A stretch of DNA of 64,000 nt from Toxotes chatareus (GCA_016801885.1 JAFBJY010001471.1:62001-126000); one strand, 5' to 3'. Counted from the first letter of the stretch, positions 27,007-39,589 are shown. Notes: generated by a model not told the origin, from the letters alone. Numbers and translations: made by a program.

Positions 27007-27237
27007 TGATTGTAGAGTATAAATACACCTGCATCTGGAGGCTCCAGCTTTTGGTGAGTGAGCAGAGAAACTCTCCACCATGAAAGACAGAACGCAGCCA
27101 CTGAGTGTCTCTGAGAAAATGGGATTGAAAAGCAGAAATCAGTGGCTGGATACAGAAGAATTTCAAGTCCAATGAACTTCCTTGAAGAACAGTTAAACCA
27201 ATCACTACTATAGAATGGAGGAGTTTGACATAGTGAA
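27007..27237 (+). mobile_element. Tc1/mariner-like remnant (copy B)
   Basis: Counterpart of 12830-13060 at offset 14177, with the same HTH-like remnant and the same frame breaks. Confidence 0.4.
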
Positions 27238-28336
27238 TGATGTATGTATGTCTGTCTGAGCAGGCTGTCTAAAAACTGACATGTCAGAGAAAACATGAGC
27301 AGCTCAAACAGTTTCACACCATGTTTTGCCTTTCACACTCTGATATTAGCTTTGGTTTTCTCTCTCAATATCGTCCTTCCAACCTCCTGCAGCAGGAGTC
27401 ACATTAATTTGTCACATCTGATGACTCTTCACTTGTTAGAGTGCTGAGCCTGATAAACTAAAAGGGTTGCGTTGATAATAAAGCAGTTCAATATGTTTTG
27501 GAGTTAAAGCATCAGAGGTTGAATGAGGTTTGTCTGACTGACAGCAGGTCTGACATATGGAGGAGAGATGATCTCAGGCAGAGATTTTTTATTAAGGGAG
27601 ATAAAATGTGCACAGGTACCATTAACCAGAGATCTCCACAGTCTTCTCTGTGTATCAGATCATCTATGGTGTCATATACTTCGAAATGATTTAGTGTTTC
27701 AGAGTGTTCCTTTGGAAACATGGAGTCAAGAAAATCGATTCTGAATCTGACCCTCTGATGGAGTTAACCAATCCTTCAACTTGTCCTCCAGATGCTGACC
27801 ACTGTCGTATAATTCTGTTCTGACTTTCTTACTTTGTCTTTCCTAAAATAAGATCCTGACCATCCAAAAACTATGAAAGTATAGTAAAAGCTAGTTCAAC
27901 AAAGCTCTTTAGATTCAAAAGATCATCATTCCACAAATATTTAAAATATACTTCACACAACTAAATGTTTGAACCATATATTATCAATTTCTTATAGAGA
28001 TTTATATTGTCAATAGACTTGTTTAATATACATTCATGACCCACAGCCAGCAAGGCGAGCACCTCATGTGTTTTATTCATCTAATAATGTGCTGTAATTG
28101 GTCATTGTGGTCTTAGTTTTTGAGATAATAAGCCTTACAACTGATATTTTTGCCTTATGTGTTAATATGAAAAAAAAAAAAGCTGAATCAGCCCTTTGTT
28201 TTCCAGGAAGAGGACATTGTCTCCCTGAACACATTTGTTTTGAGGCTGAGATTTCTTGACCTGCAGCTGAGTATCCTGCCCTTGTGTTTATATTATATTG
28301 GGTGTCTTCTGGTATTAATAATACAACTGAAGCAAA
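27238..28336. other. Non-coding part of copy B
   Basis: Counterpart of 13061-14159; no gene recognised. Confidence 0.4.
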
Positions 28337-28697
28337 ATGAGCCAAAAGCCGTCAGGAGCAGAATCAAAATAAAAGTCTTTATTAAACAAGTAGCAAATAA
28401 TAAATACCAAACAGAGCATAAAGAAATAAAATACAAAGAAGAACATAAAAATCACTCAAGCGAGGTAACACAAAATCACTCTTACGAGGAAAACAACAAA
28501 CTCAAACAAGACAAGGGCAGCAAAGGCAAGATCAAATAAACAAAGTACAAAAGAACACCAAACCTGACAGAGCACTGGCGAGGGCAACACACTAGTTCAT
28601 GACGAGAGACAAGACGAACTGGCACAGAACAAAGGGAGACAAAACAACTATGAGCCTTTTGGGTAATGGGGAAACGGAAGGTGGAAACTAGTGATGA
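28337..28697. repeat. A-rich interspersed-repeat-like segment (copy B)
   Basis: Counterpart of 14160-14520. Confidence 0.35.
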
Positions 28698-28760
28698 GGT
28701 AGATGAAGTCATGAGCGTTTCAACACATTTGCAACACTGTATTGATCCTGTGTCAATACT

Positions 28761-29127
28761 ATGTCACTAGGCCTGACACCTGCTGGACCTTAAAATCCAC
28801 TACGGGCAGCCCTAGTTGACAGACTCAACTGACACTGGTTTGATGAGCTAGTATATACAATAATGTGAACTTGTATCATAATGCGAAAATCTAAGTGAAC
28901 GATGGAGCCAGAATGAGGACGCTTGTGGACTGAGGACTTTAATTTCAAATTTTTATTTAAAAAAAAAAAAAGTTTTTCCAACGTTTTGAAATTGAGTCTA
29001 TTAAACTTTTTGATACAACTTCTCAGCTGTAGAAAAACACCAGCTCACGCATGGCACAGATGAGGCTGGAGTGCAGAGAAATTATGAGGAAAGCCGGAAG
29101 ACGTTTGGATAGATTGTCTTTTGGTAG
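28761..29127. other. Diverged tail of duplication copy B
   Basis: Aligns loosely with 14584-14846. About 100 bases before 29128, including CAGCTCACGCATGGCACAGA, have no counterpart in copy A. There is an A-run of about 13 near 28958-28971 that copy A lacks. Confidence 0.65.
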
Positions 29128-29915
29128 TTCAATTCAATTCAATTCAATTCAATTTTATTTATATAGCGCCTTCCACAATCAAAATTGTCTCAAAAGCGCT
29201 TTACAGAGACCAGAGCCTGACCCCAGAGCAAGCACTTAAAGGCGACAGTGGCAAGGAAAACTCCCTTTTAACAGGAAGAAACCTTGAGCAGAACCTGGCT
29301 CAGATGGGGGACCCTCCTGCCGATGGCGGGGCTGGGTGAAAGGAGGAAAAGGAGGAAGATAGGACAGCTAGGAATGGAGGAGAGGGGAGAAAAGACATGC
29401 AGCATAATACAGACAATGTGGGTCAGTATTTACATTACAGTTAGTGAACAGTTATTGGATAATGTGTGCTCAGCAGATTAGAATTATGAAACAGAACACG
29501 GAGGCAAAAAGCTGTCATGACTGGTAATTATTTACATTACAGTTTGCAAAAGAATATTAATCAAATATTTATCTGTAGCAGAACGGAACATTAAACATGT
29601 TAGAAATAGATCATTATAAACAATAAACAGCAGCAGGTGGGTGGAGCCAGGACCATAGGACATGCAGCTCGAGCCAGAGGTACCTGCAGTAAGGTACAGA
29701 GAAAAGAGACCAGAGAGAAACAAACACAGGACTACAGGACAGAGAGGACACAGAGTTAATGACATGTAATAAAGGCTAATAAATTTGAGAGTGGGTCTGA
29801 GGAGAGAAGAGAAAAGAAGAAGAAGTGCATGATAAATCATGGGATGTCCCCAGCAGCCTGTGGGCCCCATCCCTTGTTCCTCGTACAACACCATGCCCGT
29901 TTCAGGTCACCTGAA
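29128..29915 (+). mobile_element. Common teleost interspersed repeat, long copy
   Basis: Begins with five TTCAA steps and TTTTATTTATATAGCGCC, and contains AAAAGCGCTTTACAGAGACC, AACCTTGAGCAGAACCTGGC and AGGAAGATAGGACAGCTAGG. Further right it has GAGAAACAAACACAGGACTA, ATGACATGTAATAAAGGCTA, ATAAATCATGGGATGTCCCC and TTTCAGGTCACCTGAA near its end. This is close to the full block order of an abundant percomorph repeat. Non-coding; class not assigned. Confidence 0.75.
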
Positions 29916-32900
29916 ATGGAGATGTGTCTGTCTAAGATGTGGAATTAAATGTGTCTTAATTATTTTCATTCAAAAAAGTTTAGAATAGAAGGGGTAAAAA
30001 AAATTTAAACCCTAAATTCAAAACAATTTCCCTTTTTCTAAAAAAACACTCCCTTTTTACAATCAACGGGGTGTTGGCAGCTCCTGTTCCCTTTACATAA
30101 CAAGGGCTGAAAAAATTGTATCCATCTTTTTACTTTCTTGTGAAAGCAAAATGCTTTTTTTCTTTTTAACAACCCGACCTCAAGTATGATGGATGTTTTG
30201 GGTTTTTTAAATCGCCATCGGGGTGAAGAACACATAACCCTTTGTTAAAATCTCTAACCTAATCACTGGATTTCCAATTTTGGGATGGGGCGGGTTTCCC
30301 TGGAAAAACCCCGAAGTGGTACCCTTTTTGTTCTGGCCTCTTGCTTTTTAAAAAGGATGGGCATCGTAGGCCCCCGAAGGGGTTTTAAAAACCTTTTCTG
30401 TGAAAAAGGGCCTCCTTCAAATCTCTCAACTGCTGGTGCAGGGACACTGTTAAATATTTGAATCCCCTTGTCCTCCATCAGGGGGTTCTGCTTCTCTTCC
30501 CAAATTCCTTTCCCCAAATAGATGTTAGACAGTTTTTTTTTGATTTCATTCAAATCTCCTGTTTCCCCAGATGGAGTTCTGGGGGCTCCACCTCCCACAC
30601 CTACTGACCCCGGGCCTCTTCTTTTGTCCCCCCCCTACCACTGCAGTCGGGGCCCGTTTTTCTCGGGGCCCCCGTGCAAAAAATTTTTTCTGTTTTTGTA
30701 TTCCCTCTTGCTTTTTTGTTGGGGGAAATTATCTAAAATGTCACCTTTTTTTAAATCAACAAAACTTTTGGGGATTTGTAAATCCCCGGCGATGCTGGAC
30801 ATTTGCTCTTGTTGGGTTGAGATCATCTCAAACATCTGTAAACAACTGCCCTTACCATTTTTTTCTGCCCTTTTGGGATGGTTTTTGTGATTTGAAAATG
30901 CTCTTTTGCTGCTGGCATCATGTTCCATCGCCCAATTTTATACCAGGGCCTACATGTGGAGATGAAGGCAAGAGGGGCAAACTTTTTGGGAACTCGGTTG
31001 GGGGATCGGGGATTACTGGAGAGTGAAGGGGGTTAAATTCCATTTCAACTACTGGAAGTGCTGAAAGAAGTACAACAAAATATCAATAAAGTAAAGGGAA
31101 ACATGACAATATACTGCTGAAAAATAAATTTTTAATGTGCATTTCCCTTCATTCAAGGCCATTCAGCACGAACTAATTGTAAAACCCCAAATCATTCTCT
31201 TGAAGAAAAAAAAGGTCTGCTCTACTCTCAACCCAAGCTCTTAAACACCCCCAGGAGGATGTGATTTTGACACCAGGTAAAATAGATATGTTAATTGCTT
31301 CCTTTATGTCTTCACGATTCATTTTTTTAACACAGGAAAAAGGTGACAGACAAATTGATTAAAACAATGTACATCTTAATTAATGGAGCTTGATTTATTA
31401 TAACAGTGGGGCCCCCAAAATCCCTAAAAAAATTCCATTTTAGTCTTTTTCCAGTTTCTATTCATATTCTTTTGCATTTCTATTGGATGGGCTAATGCAT
31501 TCCAAAATTTAAGTACAAGTCATATTAAATAAATGGCCTTTTTTTGGAATTCTGAATTAAAAAAATAATTTATTTTGATTCTCCCCCAAATTCAAAAATT
31601 ATACACCATAAACCTTTTTTTCCCCCCAAACAAAAGTTTTTTCCTCAGGCCCCTGGCCCGGTTGAGGTGTTCTTCTCTTTCATCCTTGCTTTTTATACGG
31701 GAAAAAGAATGGTGAAAAAAATTATGACAGGTAAAACCTTTATTAAGCTGGAAGGATAATGTCAACAAATCATCTGTGATCAAACATTCTCGGGTTTTGC
31801 CTGCTCACAGTGTTTCCCCATGTCCCCAACTTTACATGGGTGTGCTTTTTGTCACAAAAACTCATGGCAAAAAATGCAAGTTTTTTCCCCAAAAAAGTTC
31901 TTCATCCTGCTCCCAAGCAAAACAAACATTCCTTTTTTTAAGAGTCCTTTTGTGACACTGTTCAAGCCAGCGACTTTATTAACTCGTAACTAACAGATAT
32001 AAACTTTCATTTAATCATTTACATAAAACTCTTGCCCTTCTCAACTTTTAGGGCAGAAAAGGTTGCCTGCACTCAAATTCTTAGAATTGGGGGTTTTCTG
32101 CCATGGTCTTGCAAATCTTTTGAAATTATAATTTCTGAAAATTGCTTGAAAAAAGTGTTTTCTTTCAAATCTGAATCCACAGGCGAAAAATGGCCAAATT
32201 TATGATCAGCTCTGGATAGTGGCACAAATAATGGTGCTTAGGCTTAGGGGAAGCCAGGGGGAAAAAAATTTTTCCCTTTGGGAAAAATTTCTTCAATGAT
32301 GACTTTCAGATAGGCTATTTGGCCTGCGTAATGGCTGGTGCACAGACAATCCCATTTTCTCAACTCAAAACAATGCCAAACATCATTGTTACAAAGGGTC
32401 CTTAATCCTGTCTCCCACCAAAAGGGAGAATCGGGCGGCACCATTTTGAACTCTGCCCTTTAATTTTCACTTCAGGAGGACATCTGCTGGGTTTTTCAAA
32501 AACCCCTTCCCTTGGGACAACGTTCTTGCGATCTTCAGGTAAGTGAAATGCTTATTTGACTAAAAGCATGAACAATGCAAAGGGCATAAAAACAATGCCC
32601 CCAAATAAGTTGGCCTAAACATTGGAAGGGCCCGGCTGCAGACTAAATGAGCCAGCTGGTTAAAAAAGTCACCTTTATCCCAACACAGTGACAGTAGTTG
32701 TTAGATGGCCCCAAATGACTTTGGTAAGATTGGCTGTTCTGGGGGGCCCCCCAAGGGGTTCATTCAAAAATGGCTCTATCTCCTCACAGAGCGCAGAAAT
32801 TATCCGCCAGTTTTTAAAAAAACCAAATAGAATGGGATCCCAAGTTATCTCCAAATGGGAACAATGTACCTTTTCAGTCCATCACTTGTCAATCCCCTCT

Positions 32901-35523
32901 CCTCAAGGGCTTTGGTCCTTGATAAGGGTTCAAAAAATTTCATCCCAAAGTACAATCCTGCCCCACTGGAGGGAAAATTTTTATTTTAAAAAGGATCTTT
33001 TGAGGCAAAATGTCAGTCAGAGGATAAACCAGCACTTTGTTTTTTTTCCCAGGCCAAGGGTTACCCTTCAAATCATCTTGGTCAGTATCCGCCGACGAGG
33101 GGCTCATTTCAACAAATTACTTAACCCCTCCATCCCCAACATCCCGATAGACATTAACTGGAAGGTTTTTCATATGCGTTTTTGCATACTGTTCTTACAG
33201 ACTCATTTGAAATAGAGCACCAATGTCTCCTTTCGGGGACATATTTAGCAAAACATTCTTTACCATTTTTTATAGTTTCCCAAAAATGGGCAAGGGTCAA
33301 CATATGGAAAGTCTTTTTTTAAACATTCTTCCTCTTAAAATCTGTTAAAACTCCTTTTTTTAGCTTTTTTATAAAGTAGATCCCCTTTTTAATTTCATCA
33401 ATAATTTGTATTTGGGCTCAGAATTTCAAAAACCTTCAATTTTTCTCAGAATTTAAACATGTGAAAGGGCCCAAATTTTAGGCATTTTGAAAATCCCCAA
33501 GTTGTTGAATAGTGCTTTGGTAACAATAACGGGCCCGTAATTTCAAGTAGAAGTGTTAACTGTGAGGGAAAAGGGGGTTCATCAACAGCAAAAAAAGTCT
33601 TTTTATTTTGTTCATCAAAAAACCCCTGAACATGAGGGCCCCGGGTCAGGCTCAGGCTCTGTGGGGAAAAACTGTGGAATCAAATCAGTTAATCCTCTAC
33701 TTGTCTGCCTCTTGCTTCCTGGAAATGTGGGTAAAAAAAAGTGCTGGGCTCAGTCACAACCTCTGAATGGAATTTGTTTAATCCCCCGGGGTGTTTTAAA
33801 TGCTGTTTAAAAGGGTTTCAGCCCTTGAATACGGGTGAAAACCACACTTTAAGGGTTCCCCTTTTTTCTGAATCTTTTTTTTGTCTCTCTAACATGCGTT
33901 TTTTGAACAGGGCTTTGAGGTACATTTTTTGCAGTCAAAGGGCCCACACTTATAACGATAATTGAGTGTTTCTGTACGGCTTAAAAAAGTGACTAAGTTA
34001 TCAAACATAAAACACCCACTAAATTTTGGAAAATTTTCCTCAATCAACAATAAAAAAGGCAATTAAAAAAACCTTTATTAAAAGGAAAAAGTACCTCCTT
34101 TAAAATATGTTTAAATGAAAAAACAGGGGGGACCCAAATTTATCAACCTACAAATGAAAATTCATTTGAAAAAATTCTCAAGTTTTGGGGTTTTCAACAG
34201 AAATTTGGTTATTACTCGTTTAATTGGTTTTTTTTGCCAGAAATGTGAAAAAAACCTTTTTTTTACCGTGCTGCTCCCGAAAATTTTTCCAGGGGAAAAA
34301 CGTCCGTGGGTTTTCCCCACATCTAAAAACCCCATTAACGCCGTTACGCAGCATAGCCTCAAATCAAAATGTGGGCAAAATTTTATTCTATAAAACCGTC
34401 CTTTACTCCAAACAGTTAATAAAAACCCAAAAGAAAAACCTGTTGTTTCCCCCGGTGATGGGGGGGCCTTGTGACTTAAAAAAAAAGAGAAATAACAATG
34501 AAAAGCAATATCGGCAACCCAAAAAGTCAATATGGGCCCCAAAGCAAAAGGGAAAAAAGGGGAATACCTTCTCGTGGTTTCTCTTTGTTCTCCCCCTTTT
34601 GGGGGGTAATTTAATCCAGGTACCCCTGGTTGATATTTGAAATAACTGGGGGAGATCCCTAATTTTCAAATCATGAATTTCTGTTTTTTGCCTGTTGCCC
34701 GGGATCGGCCTTAAAGACACCGGGTCTTGATCTTGATGAAATCCTAAATCATGGAAAAAAGTTGTCCCCTTATTGTTTTATAATTTTCAGTATTCCCGAA
34801 AAATCTGTGTTCATGGGTTTTAACAAAGTCCTCTAAATCATTTAATTATTCAGTATTTTCCCCATATTTACGTGGCATACTTTAAAAAATGGTGACATGG
34901 CTGTTAGCTAACTAATAGCAGGGGTATCTGAAACGAAAGTATAGCATCTCGATATTATTTTTCCCGTTATATTCTATCCGTCTAAAAACAATCTGTTTTT
35001 ATGAACAAATTTCTGGGCAACAAAAAGTTTTAATTTAAATGTTTTTCCCCACTACTGACTCCCTTGGCCGTATGGCCAGACTTTGCTTCTCCCCCCTTTT
35101 TGGAAGCGGCCCGTTATACGTATTTTGCGGTGAAATAACACAATAAAAAACGCGAAAACCAATAATAATTAAAACGAAAATAATCCTGTTTAATTGATAA
35201 TTTTTTTATAAAAAATTTGAAGTGCAGTCTCTACTGTGGACATTACAGTTAAATCCTGTAAAGTAAAAATATGGCAATTTAGTTGAAATTTTACAGCTGA
35301 ATATTTGAAATTGTGGTAATTATTTACAGTGTAGGGATGATTCTTTCTGAGCCAGCCCTACTAAGGGCTATATCCTTAACTGTAACAGTGTCTATAGAGA
35401 TAATTGTGACTAACTATAATTTTTAATAAATAACTAGGACTGAAATTTCGGCTAATTATAAGCTTTATCAAACAAGAAGGTAGAAGTTAGATGAGATTAA
35501 CTCAGCTACCTAAATTTTCCTTA
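29916..35523. other. Uninterpreted, homopolymer-rich, noisy sequence
   Basis: No gene or repeat family is recognised with confidence in 5.6 kb. The text is full of runs such as T7C6 near 31615-31628, GGGGGCCCCCC near 32739-32751 and A- or G-runs every few dozen bases, with frames constantly broken. It reads like an under-polished long-read consensus. A 111-codon minus-strand frame at 30263-30598 and the one after it at 30635-30928 (with FEMISTQQEQMSSIAGDLQI) look somewhat protein-like and might be a retroelement gag, but I cannot support that. The 175-codon plus-strand frame at 32688-33215 has no recognisable domain. Near 35230-35340 a TTACAG/TGTAAA-rich patch resembles a dispersed fish repeat. 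Confidence 0.5.
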
Positions 35524-35531
35524 CTCACCTG
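35524..35531. repeat. Left target-site duplication of hAT-like element
   Basis: CTCACCTG directly precedes the element and is repeated exactly at 36812-36819. Eight bases is the size expected for hAT insertions. Confidence 0.8.
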
Positions 35532-36811
35532 TAGGGCTGAGCGATTTTAGGAAAAGATCTAATTGTTTTCTGGCAGATATTACGATTTTGATTTGATTCA
35601 CTATTTTCTTCAAATCAAGCTTCAATTAATATTCACAGTGTACAGTAACATTTACAAACATGACAAAAATGACATCATACAATTAAACATTAAATCCATT
35701 ATAGATGCACTCTAATGAACTAAAAGAGCACCTTTGACTTCTTAACTTAAAGTGCAAAAAATCCTTGTGTTAAGTTAAATAAATACAAACAATTTCCAAA
35801 AAAAAAAAATTAAATATCATTTAAAAAAAACAAAATTCAACAATTACAAATAATCTTGAGCCTTACACTCATGTAGGTATGGGTCAAGTCGTCTTTTATG
35901 GCTAAAGGGGAGCTGCTTATCAACATCTATAGCAGCAGTTAAAGTACTTTATTCAACCCTATATTAAGAAACCTGGACTATCTTTTGACAGTCAGTGAAA
36001 TAGAAAAGTGAGGGTAATGAAACAAGACTCTTACTAAAATAAAATGCCCCTGGTTTTTCCCCTTCTAAAAAATGTCAGACATTAAAATAGGTAGTCATTC
36101 ATTTATGCTCAGCCACCCAAATTTTTTACGTCAATTCTGACCCCAACTGAAACACTCTCAGTCGGGCAATATTCTGCCCGGTTGGTCAGTGGGAAGTATG
36201 CTGTCTGCAGGCAGCGACTTTTCAACTCAGAGTTGTCATTACGAAATGCACATCAAACTAAGATATGTAAAGGGATCTGCTTGACCACATCAGTAGTTGT
36301 GGCATAATTCTCCACATTTTCAGCTCTGTTAGCACTTTTCTTTACACTCCGTCAGCTGTGGGATGGCAACCTGGCTGAAGTAGGTGGGAGGGACTTTTCA
36401 TCATGCTATCATGCAAAAAGCCTGTGGTGATTTTTATGCCAGTATAAATTGGTTGTTTTCCCTAGATGTTGCAACTTTAGTGCGATAGGTTTTGCAGTAT
36501 CTGTTTCGGGTGCGTCTGCAGCCTCAAACCGAAATACTCCCAAATGGCCACGTGCTGTTTTTCTTTGGGATTAAATCCTGCCCTCTGGTCCATTTCAGAA
36601 TTAGGGCAGGTTGCTGATTGGCATGATGTGGAGAGCAGATCTGCTTCTGATTGGTGAGCTTGGCAGGTAAGGAGCTTGTGTAAAATAGTTGACACAGCAG
36701 ATCCTGGGTCAGACAGGAGCACTGCAAAAAACCACAACTTTGATGATCACATGATTGCGTTGTCTGAAACCCCAAATTTCCCGGTCAGAAACATTAAATC
36801 ATTCAGCCCTA
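35532..36811. mobile_element. Non-autonomous hAT-like DNA transposon, 1.28 kb
   Basis: The left end reads TAGGGCTGAGCGATTTTAGG. The right end, read on the minus strand, is TAGGGCTGAATGATTTAAT, so the terminal inverted repeats agree at most positions over about 16 bases. The flanks carry a perfect 8-bp direct duplication, CTCACCTG. TIRs beginning (C/T)AGGG with 8-bp duplications are the hallmark of the hAT superfamily. Inside, the sequence is non-coding: a left half rich in A/T with GATATTACGATTTTGATTTG, and a right half with GTCTGCAGCCTCAAACCGAA. Open frames at 36477-36775 (minus) lack any transposase or BED zinc-finger motif, so it would depend on a transposase supplied elsewhere. The exact duplication suggests a fairly young insertion. 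Confidence 0.8.
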
Positions 36812-36819
36812 CTCACCTG
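36812..36819. repeat. Right target-site duplication of hAT-like element
   Basis: CTCACCTG, identical to 35524-35531. Confidence 0.8.
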
Positions 36820-38259
36820 TAGATATAAGGATAAGCCATGTCCTATTAGTGTCAGCCCCTTGGCTGCTAATGACAAGAAATTAAAACAGTCATGTGGACA
36901 AATGTTAATACTTTTAAAAATACTACCTTTTCTTTTGAGTCATATTGACAACGACTATGTCAAATTTATTCTCAATTAATTGAGATCAAATTGTTCAAAC
37001 TGTCCTTGCTCCTGTTATTTCTTTGGAAACTGTATTAGCTCGGGCGCATGTTTGAGCAACATCTGCATCAGTTCAAACTTTTCCTAAACCAATGAAAAAC
37101 TCAAGCAGCATGACATTGCTCTACCTAGCCAGATCATATCTCTTGGTCCTTTAATTAGAAGTATGTGTATGCCATTTGAAGCTAAGACAGTTGTTCAAAG
37201 CGTGACTTCAATTTAAAAATGTCTGTAAATCACTGCAAACCATAATCAGTTCATGAATGCTGTCAAAATCAAACAGGTATTGAACACCCAATTTTGGCAG
37301 TGAAAGAAAATCGGGCCTATCTCAGCTGTCAGAAATATTGATCATGTTAAAGAAAAGTCAAAGATTTTTTCAGACATAGAGGTCATCCCAATCTGTTGTC
37401 TCAGTGAAATGGTACATCCTCAATGGCAATAAGTACATCAGTGGGAAATCTATGATTACTGTAGATGTAGATGGAGTTTTCCCCAGTGTTTGGACTGATA
37501 AAAGATATCTTTATGATTCTGATTCCTCTATTTTTGCTTTTTGAGTACCAGCGTTATGAGACACTGTTGAGCCCAGACTTGCTGCATTGGGTGGCAGGTC
37601 CCACTGTTGCTCAGGCTACAGAGTGTACATGAACTCATTAACGTTTTCCTATTTTTCAGTTAGTTTCAAAAAACATAGTCTTGTGATATTTTCTACGAAG
37701 TAACATTAATATGGTAATAAGTGATGCTTTGATGGTTGGGTGATCAAGTTTGGTGTTTCAGCCCTGTTAAAACACTGCTCATCAAAAAATGGACTGTATG
37801 ATGAGCTGTGGTTAGTTTAAATCATTTCTTTAAATTATTTGAACATGCTTGAAGTCAGAGCAATAGTTTTTTGTTTTGACTCTTGAATCAAGCAACTTAA
37901 TCTCTTATTTTTCCCTTATTTCCCTTTTTTTTTTCTTTTTTGATTTCCTGCTTATTTGAGAAAAAAATGATCAGGTTGTGTTTGATTTAAGATTATAGTG
38001 TAAGTTAAAAACTTCAAATAAAAATTATCTCTTAAAACAAGTTAAATTATCTCACACTTCTAAATCTATGGGTTTTTTTTATCTTGGTAAGAACCAAATC
38101 ATTTGCAGTTCACCTGCTGTCCTGCTCTTAGTGTTACCTGTTTCTCTGTCTTTGTCACCTCCGGATTTGTCCTCTGTTCCCTTTGGATTCACTTTTCTTT
38201 TGTTCCTTAAGTAAGAACTTCAAAGTTTGAAGTTTTGGACTTGAGTTTCTGAATTTTTT
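36820..38259. other. Intergenic, no gene recognised
   Basis: AT-rich sequence with cleaner base runs than 30-35 kb. One stretch of about 50 stop-free codons (plus strand, about 37381-37545) looks mildly protein-like, but it is short and has no recognisable family. Confidence 0.45.
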
Positions 38260-38400
38260 CACCTTCTTGGACGATTTAGTTGTTTAATTTTTGTTTCTGG
38301 CCTTGGACTTTGATCCGGTGATTTTAATAAAGAGGATTTTAACTGACCGTCGTGCGTCTTGGGTTTCTATAGAAAGGGGGAGGTTAGTTTCTTGCCACAG
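38260..38400 (+). repeat. Retroelement 3'-end-like segment with poly(A) signal
   Basis: Contains GGACTTTGATCCGGTG, TTTTAATAAAGAGG (an AATAAA signal) and then TTTTAACTGACCGTCGTGCG and TCTTGGGTTTC. This order resembles the end of a dispersed fish retroelement or its LTR. The class is uncertain and no coding part is visible next to it. Confidence 0.3.
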
Positions 38401-38499
38401 CTGTGATTGTAACAGGCCCGTTGGACCTCTCATTTCATTTTTTCCCTGTGTTTAAATATATGACACCTTGTGGACAAAAATATCATCTGAAGGATTTTA

Positions 38500-38930
38500 A
38501 GATAAGATACTTTATTTGTATATACAACAAAATTCAGGTGCACATCCAAAATATGATGCTCAGTAAGTTAAAAAAAAAAAAAAAAGAGAAAAAGTTGAGT
38601 CAATCAAGATTCTCAGTCATTCCAACATGTAAACAATCCTATCCATGTGTCAGCAAAGTCTGCATTTGCTGGTCATAAAATATTTCATATTTAAAATAAA
38701 GTGACGGGGGAAAGAAAAGAATAAATTAACAATCATAAAATTATTGCAAACAATCAAATATTGCATTGGATTGGTTACATGGGTTTTTATTTCAGAGATG
38801 AAGTTGAGTGTGGTTATGGCTTTGGGATAAAGTGTTTAGCAGTCTTGTGGTTGGTGTTTTGATGGATCTGTACCATTTTCCTGAGGGAGAAACAAAGTGT
38901 GGGCAGGGGGTGAGAGTCAAACATGACAAA
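38500..38930. mobile_element. Dispersed teleost repeat (AGATACTTTATT-type)
   Basis: Begins with AAGATAAGATACTTTATTTG, has an A-rich middle (A16 near 38570) and then TGGCTTTGGGATAAAGTGTT, GCAGTCTTGTGGTTGGTGTT, TTGATGGATCTGTACCATTT and TCCTGAGGGAGAAAC. The order matches a repeat seen very often in fish genomes. The class is not assigned. Its minus strand has a 71-codon frame with no supported function. Confidence 0.5.
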
Positions 38931-39589
38931 ACAGGCAAGATTTCAGAATCAAAAGCTGACAGAGAAGACAGTGACATAAAGGATCGTCTGTGGTTCACAT
39001 ACAACAAACATTCTGTCTACAGAATTTTTAGATTCTTGCTGCTTTTATTTTAAACTCACAGAATCTTATCAGAACCATGTTTAGTTCCTAAAGTTCAAAA
39101 TGACTTTACAGTATATTGTAGTGTTCTATGATTTAATAAATGACTATATAACTATATTAGTTATAAGGTTATTGTGTTTGTCCTCATCCCAGTTGAATCT
39201 CATGACTGGATTTAAAATTTTCCCTTTTTGGAAATTTACTGTTTTGATGTAAATAACTAGTGTCTCACTATGAGACTCCCACTCCATTCCTCACTGTCAC
39301 CACTGACACAGCAGATAGATACACTTTAAAAGGGAGTGAAGGTATTTGGAAAGTTACTTTCCCTCCGTGTGTGTGTGTGTGTGTCTGTGTCTGCTTCTAG
39401 CTTATGAAGGAGGAAAAATGGGACTGAGTAGAGGTGGGGGTTAACTTCTGGTCTGCTGAGTGACAGACAGGAATGTTTGATATTGAGTTATGTCTTATTT
39501 AAGAGATGTGGGATAACTTTAAAATTAGCTTAGAAAGAAATAAAATTTATATTGGGGGTGGGATCGAACCTAGCCTGCTGGTTGGCAGG
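38931..39589. other. Intergenic with short TG run
   Basis: No gene. A TG run lies at about 39367-39383. From about 39545 the sequence becomes G-rich, and a string GGGATCGAACC at 39560-39570 resembles the reverse of a tRNA B box, without a tRNA fold around it. Confidence 0.45.

Larger units (their letters stand above)
15519..28760 (+). repeat. 14.2-kb tandem duplication, copy B
   Basis: Second copy of 1350-14583, in the same orientation and almost identical (see copy A for offsets). Differing clusters are at about 20757-20818, 20960-20986, 22902-22945 and 23371-23383. In the 22.9-kb cluster copy B is about 10 bases longer, which lengthens the local open frame; this is not evidence of coding. 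Internal features repeat those of copy A. Confidence 0.9.

Noticed and set aside
32688..33215. 175-codon plus-strand open frame
   Set aside because: Lies in the noisy region, has no recognisable domain, and its composition follows local homopolymers; it could be chance.
37381..37545. About 50 stop-free plus-strand codons that look protein-like
   Set aside because: Too short to be significant, no family recognised, and an overlapping frame looks equally plausible.
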